From contig PGZO01000034.1 of NCBI GenBank assembly GCA_002841375.1, positions 1 through 36,898 of the forward strand: a stretch of DNA of 36,898 bases, written 5' to 3'. The stretch is from Firmicutes bacterium HGW-Firmicutes-7. GTDB lineage: Bacteria; Bacillota; Clostridia; Lachnospirales; Vallitaleaceae. Of this stretch, positions 7,334 to 15,634 are shown one piece after another. The notes beneath the pieces were generated by a model. The model saw only the letters and a list, made by a program, of their open reading frames with translations, had not been told where the DNA came from and did not search any database. Position numbers and translations under genes: made by a program. How positions within the stretch are numbered: position 1 is the stretch's first letter; each line of letters opens with the position of its first letter.

Positions 7334-8011
7334 TTATGTTTTATTCAACTTATACTGTCTAGCCTTATTGACAAATTCATAAATTAGTCTAGCTGTTATT
7401 CCCCAAATAACACCATGTTCAGTTTTGTATACAAGAATTCTATGCTTATAATTCCCCCATGGGGCCTTATACCGATCTGGCAAGCTTAATTCTTCTGCGG
7501 GCAGTAAAGTGATTTCTTCACCAGTTTCTTCATGAACATAGGTTGGATGCGCTTTTAATAATACACTATAATTTTCTGGTTCATTTTCTTCAAAAAACGA
7601 AACAGGAATTGATAAAACACTTTCAACCTCAGCTTTATTAATAATCATTTCATCTATTCCCACGCTAGAAACACCTATAAATGCATCAACTGTTGCACCC
7701 ATTAGCGCAACAACCGTATTTAAACGTCCTATTATTTCTATTTGTTCACTTGGAATGCCCATTTCTTCATTTGTTTCACGTATCGCTACCATTTCAAGTG
7801 TTTTATCCGCTTCATCAATTCGACCACCTGGAAAGCAAATCTCTCCACCTTGGCGTATATTTTCATTTCTCTTTTGTAAAACAAAGTGGTATTCATCACC
7901 AATCGGAACTAATAAGACGAGTACAACTGAATTGAAAAACTCTTCTTTTCCGTTTATACCTTCGTTATAACCAAAGCAATTTTTTATTTTATTAAACTCC
8001 TCTAGTCGCAT
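7334..8011 (-). CDS. Nudix hydrolase, CoA pyrophosphatase type (NudL/YeaB-like)
   Basis: Predicted to hydrolyse CoA or related nucleoside diphosphate derivatives. The NudL-type leader VLQKRNENIRQGGEICFPGG (44-63) runs into the Nudix box, with RETNEEMGI (78-86) providing the metal-binding glutamates E79, E82 and E83. The first glutamate of the textbook box (G-x5-E) appears as K70 next to D69, a minor departure. Length 225 is usual. An AAGGAG site lies 6 nt from the ATG. The gene stands alone. A perfect 8-bp-arm palindrome (8024-8043) overlaps its likely -10 region. Confidence 0.88.
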   Translation of the reverse strand: MRLEEFNKIKNCFGYNEGINGKEEFFNSVVLVLLVPIGDEYHFVLQKRNENIRQGGEICFPGGRIDEADKTLEMVAIRETNEEMGIPSEQIEIIGRLNTVVALMGATVDAFIGVSSVGIDEMIINKAEVESVLSIPVSFFEENEPENYSVLLKAHPTYVHEETGEEITLLPAEELSLPDRYKAPWGNYKHRILVYKTEHGVIWGITARLIYEFVNKARQYKLNKT

Positions 8012-8023
8012 ATGAGCTCCTTG

Positions 8024-8043
8024 TATAATGCTAGTGCATTATA
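8024..8043 (-). promoter_or_regulatory. Palindrome at the Nudix gene promoter
   Basis: TATAATGC-TAGT-GCATTATA: 8-bp arms around 4 nt. Each arm contains a TATAAT-like -10 box, so it may be a promoter or an operator; the start codon is only 13 nt downstream. Confidence 0.4.
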
Positions 8044-8143
8044 TAATCTCTTTTTCTAAGATTTTACATAATGTATTGTAGTCCACTACTACCTTTCAAG
8101 AAGACTTATATACATTATTGTTACTAACATAATTTATAGATCG

Positions 8144-9535
8144 TTATTTTCTAGTTAATAGCTTTGTCATTCGTTCATTGTCCACTATTTGTTCAATCGT
8201 TTCAATTCCTAATTGCTTTAATATTTTCATTACATTTAAGTTGTCAAAAGGCGTCATTATTAATGAATCCTCACCAAACTCGTTTACATACTTCAACGCT
8301 TTTTCAACTTCAATATTGGTTCTTGGCCCACCAATACAACCACCCACACAACCCATACCCTCAATGAAGTTTGCATCTATTGCTTGTTTTTCTGTTAGTT
8401 CTGTTAATATTTTCTTGCAGGCTACTACACCATCAACCTTCTTTGGCTTTAGCTTAATTAACCTAGTTGGCTCTAATCGATTTACAACAGTTTTTACTGA
8501 GAAACTAACGCCGCCAGTTCTAGCATATAATCGCCCCCCTAATGAAGCTTGATCTTTATCATCACTTTTCATATGAGATAAGTTCATATCAAGAGCATTG
8601 AATATTTCTTTCAATTCTCTAAAGTTTAATACAAAATCAATTGCACCAACTAAATCAGCTTCTTTTATCTCGCTTTTTTTGGCTATACATGGTGCTATAA
8701 AAACAACTTTCGCATCTTGATAAAGATTTTTTAGAATCCTCCCGGATGCAATCATAGGTGATACAGATGGAGACATATGATCATACAAACTATTATAGCT
8801 TTTCTTGGTCATATTAAACCATATAGGACAACAGCAACTTGTAAGGAAAAAATCTTCTTCGTTTTTAACCAAATGATTAAACTCAAATGCTTCTTTTATC
8901 GTCAAAATATCTGCAAATAGAGCCACTTCAATCATATCGTGAAAGCCCATCAACTTTAACGCAGTCCTTATTTGCCCCATTGATACATCATCACCAAATT
9001 GACCCGCAATGGCTGGCGCAACGACGGCGTATACTGGAACATCTCTATTTTTTAGCAGATCAACAACTGGTAAAAATTCTATTTTATCTGCTAACGCTCC
9101 AAAGTCACAGCTACTCACACATTCTCCACAGCTTAAACATTTATCATTAACGATAACTGGGCCTTCGCTTCTCTTATAAACATGTGCCTCATACTTACAG
9201 GCATCTTTACACTTACAGTCTTTGTCATCACAATATTCACAAACTCCTGTAATTTTTGCAATAACCGGCTGACCAATTGAATTTGATTTCTTAATAATAT
9301 CAAGTTCATCTTCAAATTCTGTGTTTCCTCTTGGATCAATTCCCATTGCTACTCTTATATGATCCATTATAAAAGGTAGCTCTTGTTCTTTGAACCCAAG
9401 TTTTTCTTTAATGCCTATTGCAAGTTGATTTAAGTCACTAGCATCTTTAAGGTCACCATTCCAGTACTTTTTTACAAGCTCTCCAAAAATCATCATGCGT
9501 TTTTCTTGAAAATGATTAAATCCGTGATTCATCAT
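8144..9535 (-). CDS. Noncanonical [FeFe]-hydrogenase family protein with ferredoxin-like N-terminal domain
   Basis: Residue numbers below count from the TTG at 9538. Residues 1-90 are a region I do not recognise. Residues 97-150 have about a dozen cysteines, including a CLSCGECVSSC ferredoxin motif (134-144) preceded by an unusual C-x2-C-x4-C-x-C-x3-C set (100-114). The catalytic domain keeps the three H-cluster motifs: L1 TSCCCPIW (233-240, one extra Cys compared with TSCCPxW), L2 APCIAKKSE (282-290, Ala where MPC has Met) and L3 EGMGCVGGCIGG (393-404). All four likely cluster ligands remain. This pattern fits the poorly known group C/D or sensory-type enzymes rather than a high-activity bidirectional hydrogenase. 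No maturase (HydEFG) or partner subunit is nearby. Three start codons in a row (TTG 9538, ATG 9535, ATG 9532); AAAGGA favours 9535. Confidence 0.85.
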   Translation of the reverse strand: MMNHGFNHFQEKRMMIFGELVKKYWNGDLKDASDLNQLAIGIKEKLGFKEQELPFIMDHIRVAMGIDPRGNTEFEDELDIIKKSNSIGQPVIAKITGVCEYCDDKDCKCKDACKYEAHVYKRSEGPVIVNDKCLSCGECVSSCDFGALADKIEFLPVVDLLKNRDVPVYAVVAPAIAGQFGDDVSMGQIRTALKLMGFHDMIEVALFADILTIKEAFEFNHLVKNEEDFFLTSCCCPIWFNMTKKSYNSLYDHMSPSVSPMIASGRILKNLYQDAKVVFIAPCIAKKSEIKEADLVGAIDFVLNFRELKEIFNALDMNLSHMKSDDKDQASLGGRLYARTGGVSFSVKTVVNRLEPTRLIKLKPKKVDGVVACKKILTELTEKQAIDANFIEGMGCVGGCIGGPRTNIEVEKALKYVNEFGEDSLIMTPFDNLNVMKILKQLGIETIEQIVDNERMTKLLTRK

Positions 9536-9639
9536 CAAATCATCCTTTCATCTATTAGATTTATCCTGTAAAATATTCTTTATAGTATATTATAACCCCA
9601 TTATATAAGACCTTTAATATTAATACTAGACGTTAAGCT

Positions 9640-9686
9640 AAAAAAAAGCCATCTCATAGAATTATTTCTACTGAGATAGCTTTTTG
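9640..9686 (-). terminator. Terminator of the APC permease gene
   Basis: On the minus strand AAAAAGCTATCTCA pairs with TGAGATGGCTTTTT (one mismatch) and is followed by a run of Ts. Confidence 0.85.
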
Positions 9687-9688
9687 TT

Positions 9689-11026
9689 TTATTGTTCTTT
9701 TCTATAAAATAATAATCCAAATAATATAACTACTACTGATATTCCTAAATAAATACCTATACTTGGGTTTGTAATACCACCATATAGAATAATCAAGGAG
9801 CCCATAATTGCACAAATTGGTAGACCATATCTCTTCCAATGATTTAAGTCAGTAAAATTTTTAATATACCAAACATACAAGAATATGTACAAGCCATAAA
9901 TCAATACAATTGGAATTTCGTCTAGTGCAATATATCGTCCAAACCACTCATTTAAGCTGCCATACCATATGACTGTATATACTACAGATAGTATAAATGC
10001 ATATATAGTTGAATACGGTGGCATATTTGTCTTTTGATTAACCTTAGCAAGGAGCTTTGGTGCTGGACCTTGATTTCTTAAAGCAAGAGAAAAAGGCATC
10101 CTTATATTAGAAATAATCAATCCATTTAAAGTACCCAAACAAGAAAAAACAACAAAGGCTGTTAATATAACTGCAGCAGTGCCTCCAAATAATGAATTGG
10201 CTGCAATGCTTATTGCATTATCACCTTCTGTTACAATTTGCCCTGTCGGCAATACACCTGAAACGCCTAAAAAGTATAAGATGTATATAATTAAAACGAT
10301 TATGGAACCGATCGTTAACGCTTTTGGCAAAGTTTTCTTTGCATCTTTAATTTCACTATTAATCGTTGTCGCTGCAATCCATCCTTCATAAGCAAATGCT
10401 GTTGCAACAACAGCAGATGCCAATGTTCCATAGCTACTACCTATTGATTGTGCTGCTGATGTGAAATTTTCAAGCATAACACCATTAAAAACGCCTGAAA
10501 TCACTCCAACAATGGCTATAAGTGTTAATGGAATAAGTTTAATAACCGTTGTTGCAACTTGGAACTTTCCTGCTAATATTGGTGAGAAATAATTCATTGC
10601 GTAACCTAAAATCAAGTAAATTCCAGCTACTACCCATGTCATTCCACTGTTTGTAGGATTATCTGAACCAAAAAGTATCATTGTATACATACTTGCTACC
10701 CAACATAAAATTGCAGACAATGGTGTATAATATAGGACACCTTTAAACCATCCAACTAAATAACCAAATTTTTTACCATATGCTTCCTCTGAATAATCGA
10801 CAATCCCATTCGCTTTCTCAATTCGTCCAGCAAATTCTGCAAAAACTAAAGCACCAAATATCATTGATGCAGCCCCTACAACCCATGCAATTAAGGCGCC
10901 AATTAAATTACCCTTTGTTAGTGTTAGTACATCATCTGCTTTAAAAAAGACACCAGAGCCAATAACAACTCCAACAACCATCGCTATGGATGTCCATAAT
11001 CCATATTTTTTATTTAGTGTTTCCAT
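9689..11026 (-). CDS. APC-family amino acid permease
   Basis: A 445-residue protein with about 12 membrane segments. The N-terminal signature GLWTSIAMVVGVVIGSGVFF (10-29) is the first-helix motif (unwound GxG substrate site) of amino acid-polyamine-organocation transporters. A later conserved segment is TAFAYEGWIAATTINSEIKD near 208-227. It is closest in style to Bacillota amino acid/proton symporters of the LAT/APC type; the substrate cannot be told. AGGAGG lies 8 nt before the ATG. It is a single gene with its own terminator; the divergent-looking space upstream contains a hairpin repeat fragment (11055-11077). Confidence 0.9.
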   Translation of the reverse strand: METLNKKYGLWTSIAMVVGVVIGSGVFFKADDVLTLTKGNLIGALIAWVVGAASMIFGALVFAEFAGRIEKANGIVDYSEEAYGKKFGYLVGWFKGVLYYTPLSAILCWVASMYTMILFGSDNPTNSGMTWVVAGIYLILGYAMNYFSPILAGKFQVATTVIKLIPLTLIAIVGVISGVFNGVMLENFTSAAQSIGSSYGTLASAVVATAFAYEGWIAATTINSEIKDAKKTLPKALTIGSIIVLIIYILYFLGVSGVLPTGQIVTEGDNAISIAANSLFGGTAAVILTAFVVFSCLGTLNGLIISNIRMPFSLALRNQGPAPKLLAKVNQKTNMPPYSTIYAFILSVVYTVIWYGSLNEWFGRYIALDEIPIVLIYGLYIFLYVWYIKNFTDLNHWKRYGLPICAIMGSLIILYGGITNPSIGIYLGISVVVILFGLLFYRKEQ

Positions 11027-11054
11027 AAGTTTTTCCTCCTGTTTATGCGCTCCT

Positions 11055-11077
11055 ACCCCTACTTAAAGAAGTGGGGT
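11055..11077. repeat. Fragment of the CCTAACG hairpin element (copy C)
   Basis: A 23-bp hairpin core differing at two bases from hairpin 1 of copy B at 14513-14535. The CCTAACG ends and other hairpins are missing, so this is a remnant or a related small repeat. Confidence 0.5.
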
Positions 11078-11181
11078 GGCCTATATTAGGAATGCTTAAA
11101 TATCATAATAGAAATGTCGAAAAAAAGCAATTCGGTGCAGTAATTCATTAAAGCTAAATACCCACTAATTGCTATTTACAC

Positions 11182-11220
11182 AAAAATAAAGCAAGAGAAT
11201 TCCTGCTTTATTTTTGTCTA
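11182..11220 (-). terminator. Terminator of the MerR-family gene
   Basis: 12-bp perfect stem, AAAAATAAAGCA (11182-11193) with TGCTTTATTTTT (11204-11215), immediately after the regulator gene's stop codon. Confidence 0.85.
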
Positions 11221-11227
11221 ATTTTTC

Positions 11228-11992
11228 TTATTTTTTTATGCCAGTATAAATGAAGATGGCATCTCTTAAAAATTCTGCTGTACCTGGATGCTTCTCATCA
11301 TAATATGCTGTAAACCTTTCATCATCAACATACATTTGTGCGAGTCCTGCATGCGCTTCTTTTGAATAGCTATTCCAGCAATAACTAATCCATTGTCGGT
11401 GTAAATCAGCAGTTTTTTGAGCTAGCTCACTTGCTGGATCGCCCGTTTCAAAGGCTATCTTTAGGGTGTCTATTACATCAACTGATAGTTTTTCAAATTC
11501 CGCATATTGAGTTTCTGTCATGTTCATTAATTTTTGATTCGATTTATCAATCTCTTCCTTACCGTACTTCTCTCTAATTTCATTACCATATTTCTTTTCA
11601 TTATCATCAATCATTGTTTTTTTAAATCCTTCGAATTTTTCTTTATCAGCCATAATAATCCTTCCTTGTGTTAATGCAATCGTTTTATCTACATTAGCTA
11701 TTAATAAGTCAAGTTGCTCTTTTTTTAGAAGAAGCTTTTCACGATGCTCCTTCAAGGCAAGTGTTCCATTGAAATGAACATCCGTTACAATACGCTTAAT
11801 ACTTTCTAAATTAACACCTAGTTCTTTGTAAAAAAGAATTTGTTGCAACCTATCTACTTCTTTTTGACCATATATACGATATCCTGATGAATTTATCCTT
11901 GCCGGCGTAAGGATTCCGATCTCATCATAATACCTCAAGGTCCTTGTACTGATTCCTGCTAACTGACCAAGCTTTTGTACTGTATATTCCAT
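11228..11992 (-). CDS. MerR-family regulator with TipAS-type ligand domain
   Basis: The N-terminal winged helix is the classic MerR reading head: YTVQKLGQLAGISTRTLRYY, then EIGIL and the GYRIYG segment (about 3-45), followed by a dimerisation coiled coil (about 75-115). The C-terminal half (about 120-250), with YWNSYSKEAHAGLAQMYVDDERFTAYYDE-like content, is the TipAS/albicidin-binding globin-like fold that binds drug molecules in TipA, Mta and SkgA. Such regulators activate their own gene or an efflux gene when the drug binds. An in-frame TTG exists at 12010, but AGGAGGT lies within that extension 5 nt before ATG 11992, so 11992 is the start. Its own promoter has the 19-bp spacer typical of MerR control, so it is most likely autoregulated. 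No efflux gene is directly adjacent. Confidence 0.92.
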   Translation of the reverse strand: MEYTVQKLGQLAGISTRTLRYYDEIGILTPARINSSGYRIYGQKEVDRLQQILFYKELGVNLESIKRIVTDVHFNGTLALKEHREKLLLKKEQLDLLIANVDKTIALTQGRIIMADKEKFEGFKKTMIDDNEKKYGNEIREKYGKEEIDKSNQKLMNMTETQYAEFEKLSVDVIDTLKIAFETGDPASELAQKTADLHRQWISYCWNSYSKEAHAGLAQMYVDDERFTAYYDEKHPGTAEFLRDAIFIYTGIKK

Positions 11993-12012
11993 GAATTCAC
12001 CTCCTGACAACT

Positions 12013-12043
12013 ACTATACACCTTGACGCAACGTCAATGTCAA
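12013..12043 (-). promoter_or_regulatory. MerR-type promoter with 19-bp spacer and operator
   Basis: On the minus strand TTGACA (12038-12043), 19 nt, TATAGT (12013-12018). The spacer contains the palindrome TTGACG-TTG-CGTCAA (12023-12037). Over-long spacers with a central dyad are the hallmark of promoters realigned by MerR proteins. The predicted start (about 12006) leaves only about 14 nt of leader, just enough for the ribosome binding site. Confidence 0.88.
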
Positions 12044-12069
12044 CACTATAAATAAAAAAATCTGTAAAT

Positions 12070-12099
12070 AAAAAACCCAAGAAAATCTTTCTCGGGCTT
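12070..12099 (-). terminator. Terminator of the mreB-like gene
   Basis: On the minus strand CCCGAGAAA / TTTCTTGGG stem (one G-T or mismatch) with a 3-nt loop, then six Ts. Confidence 0.85.
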
Positions 12100-12122
12100 A
12101 GCATATTATAACCAAGTATTCA

Positions 12123-13091
12123 TTATTCCATCATTCTATGTTGCAAACCAATAGCAACAGTTGATAAAGGATCGTCTGCAATCGTAACTGGAATTCCTGT
12201 TTTACTCTCAATCAATCGGTCAATCCCATAGAGCAAACTCCCTCCACCCGTAATCATTATACCTTCCACCGCAATATCAGCAGCTAGTTCAGGCGGTGTT
12301 TTTTCAAGTACTAACAAAATTGCATCAACAATTTTTAATGCAACCTCGTTTAGTATTGGAATCATCTCTTCTGAAGTAATCGCTACCTTTCTAGGCAAGC
12401 CTGTCACAAGATTTCTTCCATTCACTTCTATGGTTAGAACTTCTTCTCTTGTATAAAGAGAACCAACCTCCATTTTTATTCTTTCAGCAGTCATTTCCCC
12501 AATCAATATGTTGTATTCACTTTTCACATATTTCAAAATAACCTCATCAAAATCATCCCCGGCAACTTTTATTGAACTATTTATTACTAATCCGCCTAAA
12601 GAAATTACAGCAACATCTGTAGTTCCACCACCAATATCAACAATTAATCTTCCACAGGGCTCATCTATATTGATCCCTGCCCCAATAGCAGCAGCTATAG
12701 GTTCATCTACAATTTGAACTTTTCCCGCACCTGCCTTATATGCCACTTCCTCGACTGCTCGTCTCTCAACCTCTGATACACCACTTGGCACACAAATAGA
12801 AACCCTTGGCTTCTTAATGGTCTTACCTATTGCTTTTGAAATATAATACTTAAGCATTTTTTCAGTTAAATCAAAACTTGAAATTACCCCTTGGGATAAT
12901 GGCCTAATTGCAATAATATTTTGAGGTGTCCTTCCTAGCATTTCCCTCGCCTCACTACCAATAGCTATGATTTTTTTGGTTTTTATATCTACGGCAACAA
13001 CTGTGGGCTCTCTGAAAATCAGCCCTTTACCTTTTATATAAACAAGAACATTTGCAGTTCCTAAATCGATTCCGATATCTGTACCTAACAT
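12123..13091 (-). CDS. MreB/Mbl-family actin-like cell-shape protein
   Basis: Forms membrane-associated filaments that organise cell-wall elongation. The actin-fold ATP motifs are clear: phosphate 1 GIDLGTANVLVYIKGKG (7-23), connect 1 and phosphate 2 IVDIGGGTTDVAVISLGG (149-166), and adenosine GIMITGGGSLLYGIDRLI (277-294). Length 322 is slightly short for MreB (about 335-345), the difference being at the C-terminus. It stands alone without mreC/mreD, so it is probably an Mbl or MreBH-type paralogue and not the main mreBCD copy. AAAGGATG lies about 11 nt before the ATG. Confidence 0.93.
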   Translation of the reverse strand: MLGTDIGIDLGTANVLVYIKGKGLIFREPTVVAVDIKTKKIIAIGSEAREMLGRTPQNIIAIRPLSQGVISSFDLTEKMLKYYISKAIGKTIKKPRVSICVPSGVSEVERRAVEEVAYKAGAGKVQIVDEPIAAAIGAGINIDEPCGRLIVDIGGGTTDVAVISLGGLVINSSIKVAGDDFDEVILKYVKSEYNILIGEMTAERIKMEVGSLYTREEVLTIEVNGRNLVTGLPRKVAITSEEMIPILNEVALKIVDAILLVLEKTPPELAADIAVEGIMITGGGSLLYGIDRLIESKTGIPVTIADDPLSTVAIGLQHRMME

Positions 13092-13230
13092 TGTTTTATG
13101 CCATCCTTTGTTTCATATTAATAGTTCTATCATACTTCACATTATATACATAATAATTTATAATTCAAGTTATTATGATAAAAAACATTCACAAATTTGT
13201 CAATCACCGTAATACGTTTGCTTGCAACAA

Positions 13231-13260
13231 AAAAGCTATAGAGAGAATCTTATAGCTTTT
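13231..13260 (-). terminator. Terminator of the 49-residue gene
   Basis: Perfect 10-bp stem AAAAGCTATA / TATAGCTTTT; on the minus strand it ends in a T-run. It follows the small gene at 13282-13431. Confidence 0.8.
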
Positions 13261-13281
13261 ATAATATACTGATATTAAATT

Positions 13282-13431
13282 TTATCTTTTTATTTGACCC
13301 GTGTTTTTCATTTCACGATTTGTTGTATTCTCAGGGTCATTCTCTTTTCCATTAGGGCTTCTATTATTGTGTGCACTTTTAGATTGTCCGTTTAGCGTGC
13401 CGCCTTTGTCCTTAGCTCTTTCCTTTGGCAT
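13282..13431 (-). CDS. Small hydrophilic protein, 49 residues
   Basis: Too short for ordinary ORF calls but well supported: GGAGGT lies 7 nt before ATG 13431 and a terminator follows the TAA. The product starts MPKERAKDKGGTLNGQSKSA and ends NREMKNTGQIKR. It is rich in K, N, G and E, with no hydrophobic core, cysteine, Trp or Tyr, and is likely disordered. Composition and size recall minor spore proteins (small acid-soluble or core proteins) of Bacillota, but I see no defining SASP motif and do not assign it. Neighbours are mbl and a PP2C-like gene, all on the same strand but separately terminated. Confidence 0.75.
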   Translation of the reverse strand: MPKERAKDKGGTLNGQSKSAHNNRSPNGKENDPENTTNREMKNTGQIKR

Positions 13432-13549
13432 AATAAACCTCCAAAATATTATAAATAATGAGTTCTACTCTCTTAGTTTGGTTTATTATGTCCGCTTTAT
13501 TCATTGAATTTGCTATTCTTTAAACTTTTCTAAATATTAAATTAACTTT

Positions 13550-14425
13550 CTATTCTTTTGGCTTCGATCCGCTTTTTTCAAAATCTATATAAACTGCTGA
13601 AACATCTTCACTTTTTCTTAACCTAGCATATTTCCTAATATCATTATCCTCTTTTTCAGTATTTCTAATAAACTCACCGATCCCGCTTAATCCTTTGCTT
13701 TTAGCACATGCAAAGACTTCTGCTTCTAACATTTTCTTGAATATTTCAACAATAGCATAAAATCCACTTGTTGCTAACAATATTTCTAGAAAGTTATGCT
13801 CCTTTGTATACTTCAACCTACCACTAATACCATGATATACTGCAATCTTATTAAAATTAAGTCCCCAATAGCCATTGATTTTATTACATTTATTTCTATG
13901 TTCAATTAAAAAATCCTGCATATTGTTAATTGTTTCTTCATGAGAAACCCCTTGATTTATATAGTCCTTAATGACCGTTATTACTTTTTTATTTAGACCT
14001 GCAACTTTATAATCTGCAATCACCTTAATGTTCCTGTAGTCCTTAAGCCATATTTGACAATCACCCATAATATAATATTCTAATTCATCCTTATGCCATC
14101 TTACCAATGCAATTGAGGCAGTAGGTTGGTTGACTTCTTTAATTATATTTTCTCCAGTAAATTCCTTATACTTTTCCTCTAAAAAGGTTATTGCCTGCAG
14201 GACAATTTCGGCTAGACAAAGGCTTAAATTTGAAATATTTTCTAATAAATATTTATCTAGCATTTGTACGTACCATTTAGCATCACTTTCACTTGATGTA
14301 ACCACTTGAAAATCTAAACCATTCGTTCCATCAATCACCCACGCAGCATTTGAGACGGTATTCGCAATACTTTCATTATACGCCCCACCAGGTACACTTA
14401 TTTTATCAACTTTCTTTATTCGCAA
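13550..14425 (-). CDS. PP2C-like phosphatase domain protein
   Basis: A probable metal-dependent Ser/Thr phosphatase of the PPM/PP2C fold, though a divergent one. Supporting motifs are AAWVIDGTNGL (27-37; the DG pair with metal-binding Asp), IMGDCQIWL (about 118-126, equivalent to GDS) and KSEDVSAVYIDF near the C-terminus (equivalent to DDxSxxxI, with the first Asp here Glu). The middle with INGYWGLNF fits the family's W-G block. Length 291 suits a stand-alone domain. The start codon is TTG (14425) with AGGAGG 7 nt upstream. It lies downstream of the metallophosphoesterase gene on the same strand, with hairpin element copy B between them. Function unknown; with the acidic changes it could be a pseudophosphatase. 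Confidence 0.7.
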   Translation of the reverse strand: MRIKKVDKISVPGGAYNESIANTVSNAAWVIDGTNGLDFQVVTSSESDAKWYVQMLDKYLLENISNLSLCLAEIVLQAITFLEEKYKEFTGENIIKEVNQPTASIALVRWHKDELEYYIMGDCQIWLKDYRNIKVIADYKVAGLNKKVITVIKDYINQGVSHEETINNMQDFLIEHRNKCNKINGYWGLNFNKIAVYHGISGRLKYTKEHNFLEILLATSGFYAIVEIFKKMLEAEVFACAKSKGLSGIGEFIRNTEKEDNDIRKYARLRKSEDVSAVYIDFEKSGSKPKE

Positions 14426-14446
14426 CGTTTAACCTCCTAACATAAA

Positions 14447-14549
14447 CCTAACGCAGGATTGCTTACCCATCAGCAGGTACCCCACACCCACTAAATTTTG
14501 AAGTAAGTTACCCCTACATAAAGAAGTGGGGGTAACTTACTTCGTTAGG
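14447..14549. mobile_element. CCTAACG hairpin element, copy B (103 bp)
   Basis: Ends are CCTAACG (14447-14453) and its complement CGTTAGG (14543-14549). Inside is a long hairpin around CCCCTACATAAAGAAGTGGGGG, split here as CCCCTACAT and AAGTGGGGG, plus a second region with ACCCACT and ACCCATCAGC matching hairpin 2 of copy A less perfectly. It is in inverse orientation to copy A at 17301. The end overlaps the stop codon of the metallophosphoesterase gene. No ORF. It looks like a non-autonomous element or REP-like repeat; IS200/IS605-type ends are a possible origin. Confidence 0.65.
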
Positions 14550-15438
14550 TAAATTTAAAAGTATCTATTTTCACAGGTCCTCTAATGTTTTGTTTACTAA
14601 TTCTGAGCTCTCCCAAGTCATTTGGTCTAATACGCCAATCGACAAGCATAATTTCTCCATTGTAAATTTCTATACCATTTATACACCTAGGATGAATACA
14701 ACATCCTGTATTAAAATAACTTACCTCTCCTTGTTTTGGAAATTTAGGCCTATGTGTATGTCCACAAATAATATGTTTTTGTTCCTTTTCTATCCATTTA
14801 GTAAAGTTTAACTCTATTTTATGCCGCTTAATTCTATTTTTGGCAGGACTTGAAGGGTTCTGTAAGCCAATTACATGCATAAATTTCCAGAAATATCGTA
14901 GTCCTAACATAGAAATTTTCCATAATTGGTCATTCATAATATCTCCTTGATGTCCATGAAGAAGTAAAAACTCTTGGCCTGTTTCTTTATATTTTAAAAT
15001 AATACTCTCATAAACAGTAATATCAGGAAATAATAAGCTGCGTTCATTTAAAAACTCGTCATAAAATTCGTGCAAATTGTTTTGTACATATTTGGGATCC
15101 TTTAAGTACATGTTATGATTCCCATACAAAAGCAAGAATCTATCTTCTAAAAAAAACTCTCTTAGGATGCAAAAGGCATCACTATGAGCACTTCTAATAT
15201 GACTAAATTTAGCATGCTCCCATAGTTCATCCCCATCCCCAACCTCAATATATGTATACCCTTTATTATAGTAGTCTTTTAAAGCATAGTAATAAATATT
15301 TTGATTATGTGCAAATTCATCAGACATACTGTTATCACCTCGATGAACATCTCCAAAAATAATAAACTTATCTTCATCATCAAACTCAATAACAGGCGCT
15401 TTAAGATAAGCTTGCATCAACCTCTTATCTGTCTTCAT
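14545..15438 (-). CDS. Metallophosphoesterase (calcineurin-like)
   Basis: A cytoplasmic dinuclear metal phosphoesterase; all five family motifs are present: GDVHRGD (near 29-35), VGDGDELWE, YGNHNMY, LHGHQGD and GHTHRPKF. Members include UDP-2,3-diacylglucosamine hydrolase-like and Icc-like enzymes, but the substrate is open. A GTG at 15447 is in frame, yet it overlaps the AAGGTGG ribosome binding site that lies 5 nt before ATG 15438, so 15438 is preferred (297 residues). The last codon (ACC) and stop (TAA) fall within the terminal inverted repeat of hairpin element copy B, so the C-terminus may have been set by that insertion. Probably co-transcribed with the PP2C-like gene. Confidence 0.88.
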   Translation of the reverse strand: MKTDKRLMQAYLKAPVIEFDDEDKFIIFGDVHRGDNSMSDEFAHNQNIYYYALKDYYNKGYTYIEVGDGDELWEHAKFSHIRSAHSDAFCILREFFLEDRFLLLYGNHNMYLKDPKYVQNNLHEFYDEFLNERSLLFPDITVYESIILKYKETGQEFLLLHGHQGDIMNDQLWKISMLGLRYFWKFMHVIGLQNPSSPAKNRIKRHKIELNFTKWIEKEQKHIICGHTHRPKFPKQGEVSYFNTGCCIHPRCINGIEIYNGEIMLVDWRIRPNDLGELRISKQNIRGPVKIDTFKFT

Positions 15439-15552
15439 ATAGTCCACCTTCTTAACGTTAAAATATATTCTATTATACCATATTTTAACATTTTTTGATG
15501 CAAAAACATATTATAAATGTAGAACATTCTTAGCAAAAAGCAATAACACCCA

Positions 15553-15581
15553 TTGACATATCCTTAATAAAAAGGTAACAT
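15553..15581 (+). promoter_or_regulatory. prfC promoter
   Basis: TTGACA (15553-15558), a 17-nt spacer and TAACAT (15576-15581), 54 nt before the RF3 start codon. Confidence 0.7.
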
Positions 15582-15634
15582 CATTAGGTTATCTTTGTTA
15601 ACCATATTAGACTACAGTAAAAGGAATCAAAAAA

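Noticed and set aside
8164-8552. + strand ORFs of 67 and 124 residues
   Set aside because: Antisense to the hydrogenase gene's conserved H-cluster region; no start signals.
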